Positions 26,864 through 35,825 of a stretch of DNA of 64,000 bases are shown in pieces. How positions within the stretch are numbered: position 1 is the stretch's first letter; each line of letters starts with the position of its first letter. The DNA is taken from positions 62,001 to 126,000 of the forward strand of contig NZ_AULH01000012.1 of assembly GCF_000425185.1 (NCBI RefSeq), given 5' to 3'. The DNA comes from Pleomorphomonas koreensis DSM 23070 (lineage in GTDB: Bacteria; Pseudomonadota; Alphaproteobacteria; Rhizobiales; Pleomorphomonadaceae). The notes under the pieces are model-generated. The model did not search any database. It was given only the letters and a program-made list of their open reading frames with translations, and was not told the origin of the DNA. The translations under genes and the position numbers were made by a program.

Positions 26864-28356
26864 GCGACATCATCGACTTCCGCCACATCACGAAGATTTT
26901 CGGTGCAGTCACCGCCCTCGACGACGTCAGCTTTTCCATCAAGGAGGGCTCGATCCACGCCATCGTCGGCGAGAACGGCGCCGGCAAGTCGACGCTGATG
27001 CACATCCTCGGCGGCGAATACATGCCCGACGGCGGCGAGGTGGTCTATCGCGGCAAGCCGGTCCGGCTCGACAGTCCGCACGCCGCTCACGAACTCGGTG
27101 TCGCCGTCGTCTATCAGGAGTTTCGCCTCTGCCCCAATCTCACCGTGACCGAGAACCTGTTTCTCGGCCGGGAGCGGCAACTCGGCGACGGCAAGGTCGA
27201 CTGGCCGAGGATGCAGACGCGTACCAGCGAGATCCTGGCCGGGCTTGGCAGTTCGATCGATCCGACCGCTCTGGTGGAAAATCTCAGCATCGCCGATCAG
27301 CAGATCGTCGAGATCGCCCGCGCGCTCGCTCTCGACGCCGAGGTGATCATCATGGATGAGCCGACCTCGGCCCTGACCCTCAAGGAAGCGGAGGAACTGT
27401 TCGTCAACCTCAAGGCGCTGCGCGCCCGCGGCGTGACGATCCTCTACATCTCGCATCGCCTCGAGGAGATCTTCCCGCTTTGCGACCGCATTTCGGTGTT
27501 GCGCGACGGCAGGTTCGTCGGCGGCTTCGAGATTGCCGACATCGATCAGGCCGGCGTGGTCCGGCTGATCGCCGGCGGCGACCTGGCCGATCTTCATGCG
27601 TCCGAGGTCCGCGACTACACCGATCGCCGGAAAGTCCTTGAAGTCAACGGCCTCAGCCGGCCCGGTTGCTTCTCGGACGTCTCCTTTGCCCTCCACGAAG
27701 GTGAAATCGTCGGCATCTACGGCCTGCAGGGCTCGGGACGGACCGAGGTTCTCGAAACGATCTTCGGGCTGGCTCCCGAATGGGCGGGGTCGATCTCCGC
27801 CTTCGGCAAGCCGATGAACAACCGCAGCCCAAGCGATGCCATACGCAACGGCCTTGCCATGATCCCGGAGAACCGCCGCGACGCCGGCATCTTCCCCGAC
27901 ATGAGCATCATGGACAACGTCAACACCGCCAATGCGGGCGACATGAGCAACTCCGCCGGCGTCCTCCGGCGCCGCTTCATGGCCGACACCGCGGAAGACT
28001 TCATCAGGAAGCTGAGGATCAAGACCAGTTCCCGCTTCAAGAAGATCAGCCAGCTGTCAGGCGGCAACCAGCAGAAGGTGATCATCGCCCGCTGGCTGGC
28101 CTCTCACCCGCGGATCGTCCTCGTTGACGAACTGACCCGCGGCATCGATGTCAGCGCCAAGTTCGAGATCTACAAGATCCTGAAATCTCTACGCGAATCC
28201 GGGCTCTCCATTCTGATGGTCTCATCGGAACTCGCCGAGATCCTCGCCGAGAGCGACCGCATCCTGGTCATGAAGAACGGGGCGATGGTCGCCGATCTGC
28301 GCGGCGAGCGGAGAACCAAGGAACAAGTCATCCGCTATGCCCTGGCAGGCCAGTGA
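26860..28356 (+). CDS. Ribose-type ABC transporter ATPase with two nucleotide-binding domains (RbsA-like)
   Basis: 498 aa, the usual RbsA length. The first domain has Walker A GENGAGKST, signature LSIADQQIVEIARAL and Walker B VIIMDEPTSALT. The second has the degenerate P-loop GLQGSGRTE, signature LSGGNQQKVIIARWL and Walker B-like IVLVDELTRGIDV, exactly the asymmetric pattern of CUT2 ATPases. It is followed by a binding-protein gene after 80 bases, completing the importer. Confidence 0.94.
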   Translation: MSDIIDFRHITKIFGAVTALDDVSFSIKEGSIHAIVGENGAGKSTLMHILGGEYMPDGGEVVYRGKPVRLDSPHAAHELGVAVVYQEFRLCPNLTVTENLFLGRERQLGDGKVDWPRMQTRTSEILAGLGSSIDPTALVENLSIADQQIVEIARALALDAEVIIMDEPTSALTLKEAEELFVNLKALRARGVTILYISHRLEEIFPLCDRISVLRDGRFVGGFEIADIDQAGVVRLIAGGDLADLHASEVRDYTDRRKVLEVNGLSRPGCFSDVSFALHEGEIVGIYGLQGSGRTEVLETIFGLAPEWAGSISAFGKPMNNRSPSDAIRNGLAMIPENRRDAGIFPDMSIMDNVNTANAGDMSNSAGVLRRRFMADTAEDFIRKLRIKTSSRFKKISQLSGGNQQKVIIARWLASHPRIVLVDELTRGIDVSAKFEIYKILKSLRESGLSILMVSSELAEILAESDRILVMKNGAMVADLRGERRTKEQVIRYALAGQ

Positions 28357-28436
28357 ACAAAGGAGGTGAGCCTGGAGGAAAGCAGTCAGAACGAAACGAC
28401 AAGCTGAATTCAGCGTTTACATGGGAGGTAACACCA

Positions 28437-29399
28437 ATGAGGAACAAGTTTTCCCGCGCCGGCATCGGGTCAGTGCTTTTCGCCGCGGTCATGGGGTCTG
28501 TCGCTTTTGCCGGTCCGGCCGCCAAGGACATCGACATCACCGTCGTATATCATGACACCGGTATCGAGTTCGGCCAGGTCATCAAGGCGGGCGCCCTGGC
28601 GGCGGGCAAGGAACTCGGCATCAACGTCGAGTTCGTCGGCCCGATCGGCATCAAGGTCGACGAGGAAGTGGCCTTCATCGAGAATGCCATTACCAAGAAG
28701 GTCGAGGGTCTGGCGATTTCCAACGTCAACGGCGAAGCGCTGAACCCGGTGATCGACAAGGCCATGGCCGCCAATATCCCGGTCGTGACCTTCAACAGCG
28801 AGGCGCCCGGATCGAAGCGCATCGCCTTCTTCGGCCAGGATCTCGTCTCTTCCGGCAAGGCGGCGGCCGATTCCCTGGTCAAGGCCATGGGGTCCGAGGG
28901 GTCGGTTCTGATCATCACCGGCGAGGCGGCCGCCTCCTGGTCGCAGGACAGAGAGGGCGGCGCCCGCACGGAACTGGCCAAGTATCCGGGCATCAAGGTC
29001 GTCAACACGATCAGCACCGGCTGGGAAGAACAGGCCCAGTACGCGGCGATCGAGAACGCCATTCGCGCCAATCCTGATCTCAACGGCATCATCTCGCTCG
29101 ATGCCGCGACGACCCCGGCAACCGGCCGTGCGCTGCACCGGGTCGAGCGCGCCACCAAGATCCACCACGTCGGCTTCGACCTCATTCCGGAGACGCTCGA
29201 CAACGTCAAGGCTGGCGTGACCGATGCTGCCCTCAGCCAGAATCCCTACATGCAGGGCTATCTGCCGGTGAAGGCACTGTACGACTTCATTACCACCGGC
29301 AAGGCCATCGAGAGCATCGATACCGGAATTCTTCAGGTCGACCAGACGAACATCGATGAATACCTCGAGAAACTGAAGAAGGGCGAGCCGATCGGCTGA
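28437..29399 (+). CDS. Ribose-type ABC transporter periplasmic binding protein
   Basis: 320 aa from ATG 28437, with GGGAGG 8 bases upstream. Signal peptide MRNKFSRAGIGSVLFAAVMGSVAFA ends in AFA. The mature protein starts DIDITVVYHDTGIEFGQVIKAGALAAGKELGINVEFVGP, a Peripla_BP_4 fold. The family is RbsB-like but the sequence is not close to E. coli RbsB, so ribose itself is not assured. It is the only gene of the block preceded by its own spaced leader, and a stable hairpin follows it. Likely ligand: a sugar-like compound carrying a methyl group, by context. Confidence 0.92.
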   Translation: MRNKFSRAGIGSVLFAAVMGSVAFAGPAAKDIDITVVYHDTGIEFGQVIKAGALAAGKELGINVEFVGPIGIKVDEEVAFIENAITKKVEGLAISNVNGEALNPVIDKAMAANIPVVTFNSEAPGSKRIAFFGQDLVSSGKAAADSLVKAMGSEGSVLIITGEAAASWSQDREGGARTELAKYPGIKVVNTISTGWEEQAQYAAIENAIRANPDLNGIISLDAATTPATGRALHRVERATKIHHVGFDLIPETLDNVKAGVTDAALSQNPYMQGYLPVKALYDFITTGKAIESIDTGILQVDQTNIDEYLEKLKKGEPIG

Positions 29400-29412
29400 T
29401 CGGGACCGCCTC

Positions 29413-29446
29413 GGAGCCGTCCGTCAGGCCAGGGTCGGGCGGCTCC
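29413..29446 (+). other. Hairpin after the binding-protein gene
   Basis: GGAGCCGTCCG pairs with CGGGCGGCTCC (11 bp, one G-U) around a 12-base loop, 13 bases after the stop. Without a T-run it is more likely an mRNA-protecting or partial-attenuation element than a full stop. Confidence 0.5.
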
Positions 29447-29543
29447 CCCAATCCAGGCACCCCCTCTTCGAAGGTTTCATTTTGCCCCCAAGTCCGGCCC
29501 ATCCGCTCCGGGGGGAACGACCATCTAGTTTAGGATCAAGGAC

Positions 29544-30488
29544 ATGGACGGCGTAAAAGCCCGTATCACCATTGTCGGCAGCTATGCGGTCGGCATGACG
29601 ATCTCCTGCGCGCGTTTTCCCACCGAGGGCGAAACGGTGCCGGGCCGGAACTTCCACATGCTGCACGGCGGCAAGGGCTCCAACCAGGCTATCGCCGTGG
29701 CGCGGCTGGGCGGCGCGGCCGACTTCGGCACGGCCGTCGGCGTCGATACCTTCGGCGATCAGGCCGTCGCCATGCTGAAGGACGAGGGCATCGGCATCGA
29801 TTTCGTGATGCGCAAGCCCGGTCACTCCACCGGTGTCGGCCTCGTCATGGTCTCCGACCGCGGCAGCAATGAAATCGTCATCGATCTCGGCGCCAACGAT
29901 GCCCTGTCGCTGGCCGACATCGACGCCATGCAGGACACCATTGCCGCGAGCGACCTGCTGCTGGTGCAGCTCGAGTGCAATCTGGATGCCGTGATGCGGG
30001 CGATCGACCTCGCCGCTGAAAGCCACGTACCGGTCATCCTCAACCCGGCGCCGTATCGCGACCTGCCGGCCGCCACGCTCGCCAAGGCCACCTACCTGAC
30101 GCCCAACGAAACGGAGGCGGCCGCGCTGCTGGGTCTGCCGCAGGACAGCGTCCTCGACGGCTCCGAACTGGCCGCGCGCCTGTTCGAGCGCTTCGGCACC
30201 ACCGTCGTCGTCACCCTTGGCGAGAAGGGCGCCCACGTTCGCTCGGCCGATCTCGATGAGGCCGTGCCGACCTATCCCGCCAGGTGCATCGACTCCACCG
30301 GTTCGGGCGACACCTTCAGCGGCGCTCTCGCCGTCGCGCTCGGCGAGGGCAGGGACCTCATCGCCGCGGTTTCCTTCGCCAACATGGCCGCCAGCATGTC
30401 GGTCGAAGTCGAGGGCGTCGTCGAAGGCATTCCTCATCGCGCCGGCGTCGAGGCCCGGCTCGCCCAGGTTTCCAGGAGCATCAAATGA
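29544..30488 (+). CDS. Ribokinase-family carbohydrate kinase (PfkB)
   Basis: 314 aa. It phosphorylates a sugar with ATP. The PfkB signature 1 GGKGSNQA is at residues 42-49, and signature 2 DSTGSGDTFSGAL starts at Asp250, with catalytic Asp256. The closest subgroup by pattern is ribokinase/deoxyribokinase. It overlaps the RbsD-type gene by 4 bases. In this cluster it would trap the sugar made after import and demethylation. Substrate may be ribose, deoxyribose or another pentose or hexose; the DeoC gene nearby leans toward a deoxypentose. Confidence 0.92.
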   Translation: MDGVKARITIVGSYAVGMTISCARFPTEGETVPGRNFHMLHGGKGSNQAIAVARLGGAADFGTAVGVDTFGDQAVAMLKDEGIGIDFVMRKPGHSTGVGLVMVSDRGSNEIVIDLGANDALSLADIDAMQDTIAASDLLLVQLECNLDAVMRAIDLAAESHVPVILNPAPYRDLPAATLAKATYLTPNETEAAALLGLPQDSVLDGSELAARLFERFGTTVVVTLGEKGAHVRSADLDEAVPTYPARCIDSTGSGDTFSGALAVALGEGRDLIAAVSFANMAASMSVEVEGVVEGIPHRAGVEARLAQVSRSIK

Positions 30489-30958
30489 AGAAGAGCAGAA
30501 TCCTCAACAGCTACCTCAACGCGGCGATCGCCGACCTCGGACACGGCGACCTGATCGTCATTTCCGATGCCGGGTTCCCCATCGACGACACTGCGAAGCG
30601 CGTCGACCTGGCACTCGAGCAGGACGTGCCGGGCATCGTCGACATCCTCGATCTCATTATGAGCGATTTCATCTACGAGGCCTGCTACGTCGCCGAAGAG
30701 CAGAAAAGCTTCAATCCGCAACTGTTCGCCAAGGTCAGCGCCCTGTCCGTCCGCTGCCCGGTGACCACCGTTCCCCACGAGAAGCTGATCGGCGAGATGC
30801 GCCGGAAGCTGAAGTACGTGATCCGCACCGGAGCGTTCGAGCCTTGGGGCAACGTCATCCTGCAATCCGGCATCGACGCCCCCGTCTGGTTCGAGAAGCC
30901 CGGCGCTGTCGCTCCCAGCTACTACGAAGACCGCGTGAATTACAGGGAACCAAAATAA
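30485..30958 (+). CDS. RbsD/FucU-family sugar pyranase (mutarotase)
   Basis: 157 aa from ATG 30485 in the kinase stop. The family interconverts pyranose and furanose (RbsD) or alpha and beta anomers (FucU). N-terminal LNSYLNAAIADLGHGDLIVISDAGFP holds His20, the family's catalytic histidine position, and GAFEPWGNVILQSG closes the C-terminal active-site region. Slightly longer than E. coli RbsD (139 aa). It precedes the methyltransferase-type gene with a one-base overlap of stop and start, so sugar handling and methyl transfer genes are translationally coupled here. Confidence 0.88.
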   Translation: MKKSRILNSYLNAAIADLGHGDLIVISDAGFPIDDTAKRVDLALEQDVPGIVDILDLIMSDFIYEACYVAEEQKSFNPQLFAKVSALSVRCPVTTVPHEKLIGEMRRKLKYVIRTGAFEPWGNVILQSGIDAPVWFEKPGAVAPSYYEDRVNYREPK

Positions 30959-32115
30959 TGTCTTCGAGACAGCGCGTTGAAACCGCCCTTGCCCACCGGC
31001 AGCCGGACCGCACACCCGTCGACTTTCTGGCCGTGCCGGAAATCTGGCACCAGCTGGTCGAGCATTTCGGCATCGAGCCGGTGAGACCGGGGGATGATCA
31101 GTTCTTCGATCCGGCCTGGGAGGCGGTGCTCGGCAAGCTCGACGTCGATTGTCGCGTCATCTCCTTCGATCAGTTCTGCTCGCCGCCGGCCAGCGCCTTC
31201 GGCCCCAAGGGACGCCCCGAGGTGTGGAACGTCCAGAGCCGATCGACGCCGGCCCGCATGTGGCGCTGGAAGACCGAGGGGTTCGCGACCGACATCTTCG
31301 GACGAGGTTTCCGCGAGGTCGCCAACGCCTCCGGCGTCTACGAGGAGAATATCGCCACCCTTTCCGCAGCCGGTACGCTCGCCGAGATACAGGCCCACAC
31401 CTGGCCCGACCCCGACTGGTGGGACTTCAGCTCGGCCAGATCAGTCGTCGACGAGTTGAACCGCGACGGCGCCAGGCACATCCGCTTCCGCATGGGCACG
31501 GTCTTTGAGCTGGCCTGGCAGATGCGCGGCATGGAGAAGTTCCTGATGGAACTCGCCGGTGAGCCGGAGATCCCCGTCTACATGATGGAGCGCATCACCG
31601 ACATCACCATCGAGGTCACCAAGCGGGCGCTCGATGCCGTCGGCGACGCCGTCGACATGGTCTACTTCTACGACGACCTTGCGGCCAACGTCAGCTTGCT
31701 GATGTCGAAGAAGATGTGGCGCACCCATATCCGGCCGCTGCATGCCCGGTTGATCGAAGTGGCCAGAAGCTACGGCAAGAAGGTGATGTATCACACCGAC
31801 GGCGCCGTCAGGCCGCTGATCCCCGACCTGATCGAGATGGGCGTCGATGTGCTCAATCCGATTCAGCCGGGCGTTACCGGCATGGAGGCGGACGGGCTCA
31901 AAAGGGACTTCGGCGAACGGCTGGCCTTCCATGGTGGCGTCGACATCGTCGGCCTCCTGCCCAAGGGCAGCCCCGACGATATCCGCACCGCCGTCAGGGA
32001 CCTCGTCGGAATCCTGGGCGCCAGCGGCGGCTACGTGCTGGCAAGTTCGCATCACATCCAGTCCGACACCCCGCTCGCCAACGTCCTGGCGCTCTACGAG
32101 ACCGCGCTTCGTTGA
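30958..32115 (+). CDS. Uroporphyrinogen-decarboxylase-fold methyltransferase (URO-D family), paralog 1
   Basis: 385 aa. The start MSSRQRVETALAHRQPDRTPVDF is the common opening of URO-D-fold corrinoid methyltransferases; true HemE is excluded by its divergent active site and context. In place of the zinc motif H-x-C it has VMYHTDGAVRPLIPDLIEMGVDVLNPIQPG, with no cysteine there. It therefore may bind a different substrate than paralog 2. I infer a substrate:corrinoid methyltransferase, or a subunit that presents the methylated sugar. The first gene of the methyl-transfer set, it overlaps rbsD's stop by one base. Neither MttB/MtgB nor MtaB homologs are present, so this protein is the prime candidate for methyltransferase I. 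Confidence 0.82.
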   Translation: MSSRQRVETALAHRQPDRTPVDFLAVPEIWHQLVEHFGIEPVRPGDDQFFDPAWEAVLGKLDVDCRVISFDQFCSPPASAFGPKGRPEVWNVQSRSTPARMWRWKTEGFATDIFGRGFREVANASGVYEENIATLSAAGTLAEIQAHTWPDPDWWDFSSARSVVDELNRDGARHIRFRMGTVFELAWQMRGMEKFLMELAGEPEIPVYMMERITDITIEVTKRALDAVGDAVDMVYFYDDLAANVSLLMSKKMWRTHIRPLHARLIEVARSYGKKVMYHTDGAVRPLIPDLIEMGVDVLNPIQPGVTGMEADGLKRDFGERLAFHGGVDIVGLLPKGSPDDIRTAVRDLVGILGASGGYVLASSHHIQSDTPLANVLALYETALR

Positions 32116-32121
32116 GGCCGC

Positions 32122-32151
32122 GGCCGGTCCGGACCCGGCTCCGGACCGGCC
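32122..32151 (+). other. Perfect hairpin between the two URO-D-family genes
   Basis: GGCCGGTCCGGA pairs exactly with TCCGGACCGGCC (12 bp) around a 6-base loop, 7 bases after the stop. No T-run. Likely sets the ratio of upstream to downstream expression. Confidence 0.5.
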
Positions 32152-32175
32152 ACCGCTACGGAAAGACCTGCCACC

Positions 32176-33234
32176 ATGAATCGCAGCTTTTACATAGACC
32201 TGGCAAACCGCGGCCTGAAGATGCCGATGGGAACCGATATCGTCCTCAACGAGCACCCCGATCCGGAAGCGATCCGCGTCGACGGCCGGCGGCTCGGTGA
32301 CGTCATGATCGAAGCGGCGCGACGCTATCGCACGCCGCTTGCCCTGCCGCAGATGAATCTGACACTCGAGAAGGACGCCCTGCTGGTCCTGATGGGTCTC
32401 GACGGCGGCGCCGGCGAATTCCACTTCACGGCCCCGCCGTCCCCCGAGTTGCTTGCCCGTTTCGAAGCGGGCCTGAAGGGACCGCTGACGCCGGAGTGCG
32501 AAGCCAACATCGAGGCGATCGCTCACGTGGCGCGCTCCTCCGACCTCGTGCCGCTCGGCATGTGCATCGGCCCGTTCTCGCTGATGACCAAGCTTCTGGC
32601 CGACCCGATCATGCCCGTCACGCTGGCCGGCATGGGCAACAGCGCCGCCGACAACGCGGAAGTGGCCCTGATGGAGGCGGCTCTCGATCTGTCGACCCGG
32701 CTGGTTCTGGAGATCGTCGACCGCCAGATCAAGGCGGGCGCCAGGATGATCGTCGTCGCCGAGCCCGCGTCCAACAAGGTATTCTTCTCGCCCAAGCTGA
32801 TCCGGCGCGGTTCGGATATCTTCGAGCGCTTCGCCATGGCGCCCAACCGCAAGATCGCCGCGCTGCTGAAGGAGAACGGCGTCGAACTGTTCTTCCACTG
32901 CTGCGGCGAGCTGATCGACGAGATGGTGGAGGCCTTCGCCTCTCTCGATCCGGCCGTTCTGAGCCTCGGCAGTTCGCGCGTGCTCTGGCAGGACGCGGCC
33001 CTGGTGCCCAAGACCACCATTCTCTACGGCAACCTGCCAAGCAAGAAGTTCTATTCGCCGACGCTGTTCACGCGCAGCCAGGTGTCCGACAGCTCGCGCG
33101 AGCTGATCGCCCGCATGCGCGAGATCGGTCATCCGTTCATCCTGGGCACCGAATGCGACGTGCTGCACGTGCCGGGCTGCGAATGCACCATCAGAGACAA
33201 GCTCGACGCCATCATGGAGGCGGTCGCGGTCTAG
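32176..33234 (+). CDS. Uroporphyrinogen-decarboxylase-fold methylcobalamin methyltransferase (MtaA/MtbA/MtsA-like), paralog 2
   Basis: 352 aa. It keeps a zinc-type motif: His241-Cys242-Cys243 in LFFHCCGEL, and a late cysteine group Cys327, Cys335 and Cys337 in TECDVLHVPGCEC. MtaA/MtbA use H-x-C plus a distal Cys to bind Zn2+ that activates a thiol acceptor. This protein is thus likely to move the methyl group from methyl-corrinoid to an acceptor, or to attack a thioether as MtsA does. It sits directly before the corrinoid protein gene (32-base gap). Acceptor unknown; tetrahydrofolate is the sensible bacterial choice. Confidence 0.84.
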   Translation: MNRSFYIDLANRGLKMPMGTDIVLNEHPDPEAIRVDGRRLGDVMIEAARRYRTPLALPQMNLTLEKDALLVLMGLDGGAGEFHFTAPPSPELLARFEAGLKGPLTPECEANIEAIAHVARSSDLVPLGMCIGPFSLMTKLLADPIMPVTLAGMGNSAADNAEVALMEAALDLSTRLVLEIVDRQIKAGARMIVVAEPASNKVFFSPKLIRRGSDIFERFAMAPNRKIAALLKENGVELFFHCCGELIDEMVEAFASLDPAVLSLGSSRVLWQDAALVPKTTILYGNLPSKKFYSPTLFTRSQVSDSSRELIARMREIGHPFILGTECDVLHVPGCECTIRDKLDAIMEAVAV

Positions 33235-33266
33235 CGCAGCCCGATTGCAAAGAAAGAGAATTATCC

Positions 33267-33914
33267 ATGCAAGACTGGTCCAAGCTCTATGATGCCATCG
33301 TCGATGGCGACGACAAGACCTCCGCCAGATTGACCAGGGAAGCGATCGAGGCCGGCGAGGATCCGTCGGCCCTGATCTCGGACACCATGGTGCCGGCCAT
33401 GGCAGAAGTGGGCCGGCTGTTCGAGATCGAGGAGTATTTCGTGCCGGAGCTGCTTCTGGCAGGCCGCGCCATGAAGGCGGGACTCGAGTTGCTTCGGCCG
33501 ATCCTTGCCGCCTCGGGCGTCGAACCCACCGGCCGGATCGTCATCGGCACCGTCAAGGGGGATCTGCACGATATCGGCAAGAACCTCGTGGTATCGATGA
33601 TGGAGGGAGCCGGCTTCGAGGTGATCGATCTTGGCATCGACGTGCCGCCGGAGACTTTCATCGAAGCGATCCGCGACAAGAAGCCGCAGATCGTCGGCAT
33701 GTCGGCGCTGCTCACCGTCACCATGCCGGCCATCAAGACCACCATCGACGCGATGGTGGCGGCCGGTGTCCGCGATGGCATCAAGATCATGGTTGGCGGC
33801 GCGCCCGTGACGGAGGAATATGCCCGGGAGGTCGGCGCGGACGCCTATGGCGAGAACGCGTCCGTCGCGGCGACCATAGCCAAGCGCCTGTGCGCCGAGG
33901 CGAAGGCGGCCTGA
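33267..33914 (+). CDS. Corrinoid (B12-binding) methyl carrier protein, MtaC/MtbC/MttC type
   Basis: 215 aa, normal for the family. The N-terminal four-helix cap is followed by the Rossmann B12 domain with the cobalt-ligating DxHxxG motif: Asp99, His101 and Gly104 in GTVKGDLHDIGKNLV. Later family blocks DLGIDVPPETFIEAI and KIMVGGAPVTEEYAREVGADAYGENA are intact. It shuttles the methyl group between the two methyltransferases and needs reductive repair when cobalt oxidises (see the RACE protein at 35826). The ribosome site is weak (AAGAGAA). Confidence 0.95.
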   Translation: MQDWSKLYDAIVDGDDKTSARLTREAIEAGEDPSALISDTMVPAMAEVGRLFEIEEYFVPELLLAGRAMKAGLELLRPILAASGVEPTGRIVIGTVKGDLHDIGKNLVVSMMEGAGFEVIDLGIDVPPETFIEAIRDKKPQIVGMSALLTVTMPAIKTTIDAMVAAGVRDGIKIMVGGAPVTEEYAREVGADAYGENASVAATIAKRLCAEAKAA

Positions 33915-33923
33915 GATCTCCCC

Positions 33924-33961
33924 GTCGGAGGCGCCCGTTCCAGTTCTGGTGCGCCTCCGAC
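33924..33961 (+). terminator. Hairpin after the corrinoid protein gene
   Basis: GTCGGAGGCGC pairs exactly with GCGCCTCCGAC (11 bp) around a 16-base loop, ending 30 bases before the AraC start. No T-run. Probably reduces read-through into the regulator gene. Confidence 0.5.
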
Positions 33962-33990
33962 GACCGGGTTTCCAGCCGCGAGGAGGATGG

Positions 33991-34872
33991 ATGAACGTCA
34001 CCCCGCCCCCGGCCGGTGCCGGCCCGTCCTCGCGCCCCATGCGCGTCTTCGAGTCGCATTATAGCGGCCTCGACAGCTGGTCGAGCCCTTTCAACTACCG
34101 CCTGCTGCGGGCGGGGCACATCGCCGCGAGCGCCGACTACCGCATCGAACGCGAGCAGGCCCCCGGTCACGAGTTCATCTTCTGCCTGGATGGCGTCGGC
34201 TATGTCCGGGTCGGCGGCGCGGTCCATCGCGTCGAGCCGGGTCGGCTCGCCTGGATACCGGTTCAGCGACCGCATGCCCATTTTGCCGACCCGATAACGC
34301 CTTGGGAGATCCTGTGGCTGCGCATGGACGGAGCCAATCTCAACCGTCTCGAGACGGTGCTCGCCGTCGAGGCCGATCCGATCTTCGCCTTCACCGACGC
34401 CGCCGCCATCCAGGAGCTGATGCGTGATGCCCTGCGTCAGATCAGCGCTCATTCGATGCTGGCCGCCGCGGCCACCGAACGGATCGCCGCCACGCTGGTG
34501 GAAAGGCTGACCGAGAGCCGAAGCTCCCACCTGCTCGACCCCGTCGAGGCCAGCCACCGTGGCCTCGCCCGCCTGATGCGCGAAGTGCGTTCGCACTACA
34601 CCGAGACCTGGACGGCCGACCGCTTCGCCGAGACCTGCCGGGTCAGCAAGTCCCATCTGTTCCGATTGTTCAAATACGGGTTTGGCCAGACACCGAACAA
34701 CTGGTTGCGCGGCTATCGTCTGGCGCAGGCCAAGCGGCTGTTGGTCGAGACCGACGAGACCGTCAGTGCTGTCGCCCTTGCCGTCGGCTACGACGACCCT
34801 CTGCATTTCTCGCGCGACTTCCGAAAGAACGTCGGCGTCTCGCCCCGCCAGTTTCGCGCCCTGGAACGCTGA
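33991..34872 (+). CDS. AraC-family transcriptional regulator of the corrinoid cluster
   Basis: 293 aa from ATG 33991, preceded by AGGAGG. The N-terminal AraC sugar-binding cupin has ADYRIEREQAPGHEFIFCLDGVGYVRVGG and RLAWIPVQRPHAH. The C-terminal double HTH has TADRFAETCRVSKSHLFRLFKYGFGQTPNNWLRGYRLAQAKRLL, then VSAVALAVGYDDPLHFSRDFRKNVGVSPRQF. It splits the transporter/methyltransferase block from DeoC/RACE/DUF1638 and may activate either half, giving the cluster a second regulator besides LacI. Confidence 0.92.
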   Translation: MNVTPPPAGAGPSSRPMRVFESHYSGLDSWSSPFNYRLLRAGHIAASADYRIEREQAPGHEFIFCLDGVGYVRVGGAVHRVEPGRLAWIPVQRPHAHFADPITPWEILWLRMDGANLNRLETVLAVEADPIFAFTDAAAIQELMRDALRQISAHSMLAAAATERIAATLVERLTESRSSHLLDPVEASHRGLARLMREVRSHYTETWTADRFAETCRVSKSHLFRLFKYGFGQTPNNWLRGYRLAQAKRLLVETDETVSAVALAVGYDDPLHFSRDFRKNVGVSPRQFRALER

Positions 34873-35000
34873 TTGAAGGCCGGGCCGGGGATACGGAGCG
34901 AATGAGAATCCTATCCATGTTTTTGAGAGAGCCTGCCATCCACCGCCATCGGAAACCCCACTAGAGTTTCCCTCGAAGGCCAAGACAGGAGGTTCGTTCC

Positions 35001-35702
35001 ATGATCGATTTCACCGACAAGAAAGCCGTTGCCAAGGCAATCCAGTACACGAACGTCAGCTCCGACCTGACGCGCGACGGCATGGCCGCGCATCTCAAGA
35101 CCTGCGTCGCCTACGGTTTCCAGGCCGCCATGATCGCGCCTTGCTTCGTCTCGTTCGCCAAGGACGTGCTGGCCGGCACCGGCATCAAGATCGCCTCGAC
35201 GGTCAACTTTCCGACCGCCAACGACACCCTGGGGATGAAGATCGCCGTGCTGCGCCTCCTGGCCAAGGAAGGCGCCGACGAACTGGACTTTCCGCCCAAT
35301 CCCGGCCTGCTGCTCGGCGGCGAGGAGAAGGCGTATTTCGAGGAACTGCGCCAGATGGCCCACGTCGCCCATGAGGAAGGCATGGTCATCAAGTCGATGC
35401 TGGAATTCGGCTACATCACCACGCCCGAGCTGCAGGCCAAGGCCGGTCGCTACTCGAGCGAAGCCGGGATCGACTGGGTGAAGCAGTCGAGCGGCTGGGG
35501 CAAGGGCGGCTGCGAGGCGATCGTCGAGCACGTCAAGATCCTCAAGGCCAACGTCGAACTGCCGTGTCGCGTCAAGGTTTCGGGCAAGGTCAACACGCGC
35601 GAGAAAATGCAGGCGCTGTTCGAGGCGGGCGCCGAACTGGTGGGCACAAGCTCCGGTCCGGCCATCGTCGATGGCGTGGTCGGCAATCCCAACGCCTATT
35701 GA
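35001..35702 (+). CDS. deoC: Deoxyribose-phosphate-aldolase-family protein (DeoC)
   Basis: 233 aa. Class I aldolase that would cleave a 2-deoxy sugar phosphate to acetaldehyde plus glyceraldehyde 3-phosphate. The Schiff-base lysine is Lys161 (WVKQSSGW), the proton-relay lysine Lys192 (CRVKVSGKV) and the acid Asp96 (GADELDF); these match the E. coli DeoC triad Lys167, Lys201 and Asp102. AGGAGG ends 8 bases before the start. It would act on the product of the kinase at 29.5 kb. It may use a different sugar phosphate; the WxKQSSGW loop differs from E. coli's KTSTG. Confidence 0.88.
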   Translation: MIDFTDKKAVAKAIQYTNVSSDLTRDGMAAHLKTCVAYGFQAAMIAPCFVSFAKDVLAGTGIKIASTVNFPTANDTLGMKIAVLRLLAKEGADELDFPPNPGLLLGGEEKAYFEELRQMAHVAHEEGMVIKSMLEFGYITTPELQAKAGRYSSEAGIDWVKQSSGWGKGGCEAIVEHVKILKANVELPCRVKVSGKVNTREKMQALFEAGAELVGTSSGPAIVDGVVGNPNAY

Positions 35703-35825
35703 GGCCTGCCCAAGCGCCAAGCCGGGCTTTCGGAAAATCCGGGCGAAGCATTCCGTCTTGCTTTGCCCGGAGTTTCTCGCGGCCGAAACGGCCATCCAGG
35801 CGCCGCTGCAAACGCCGACGGAACC

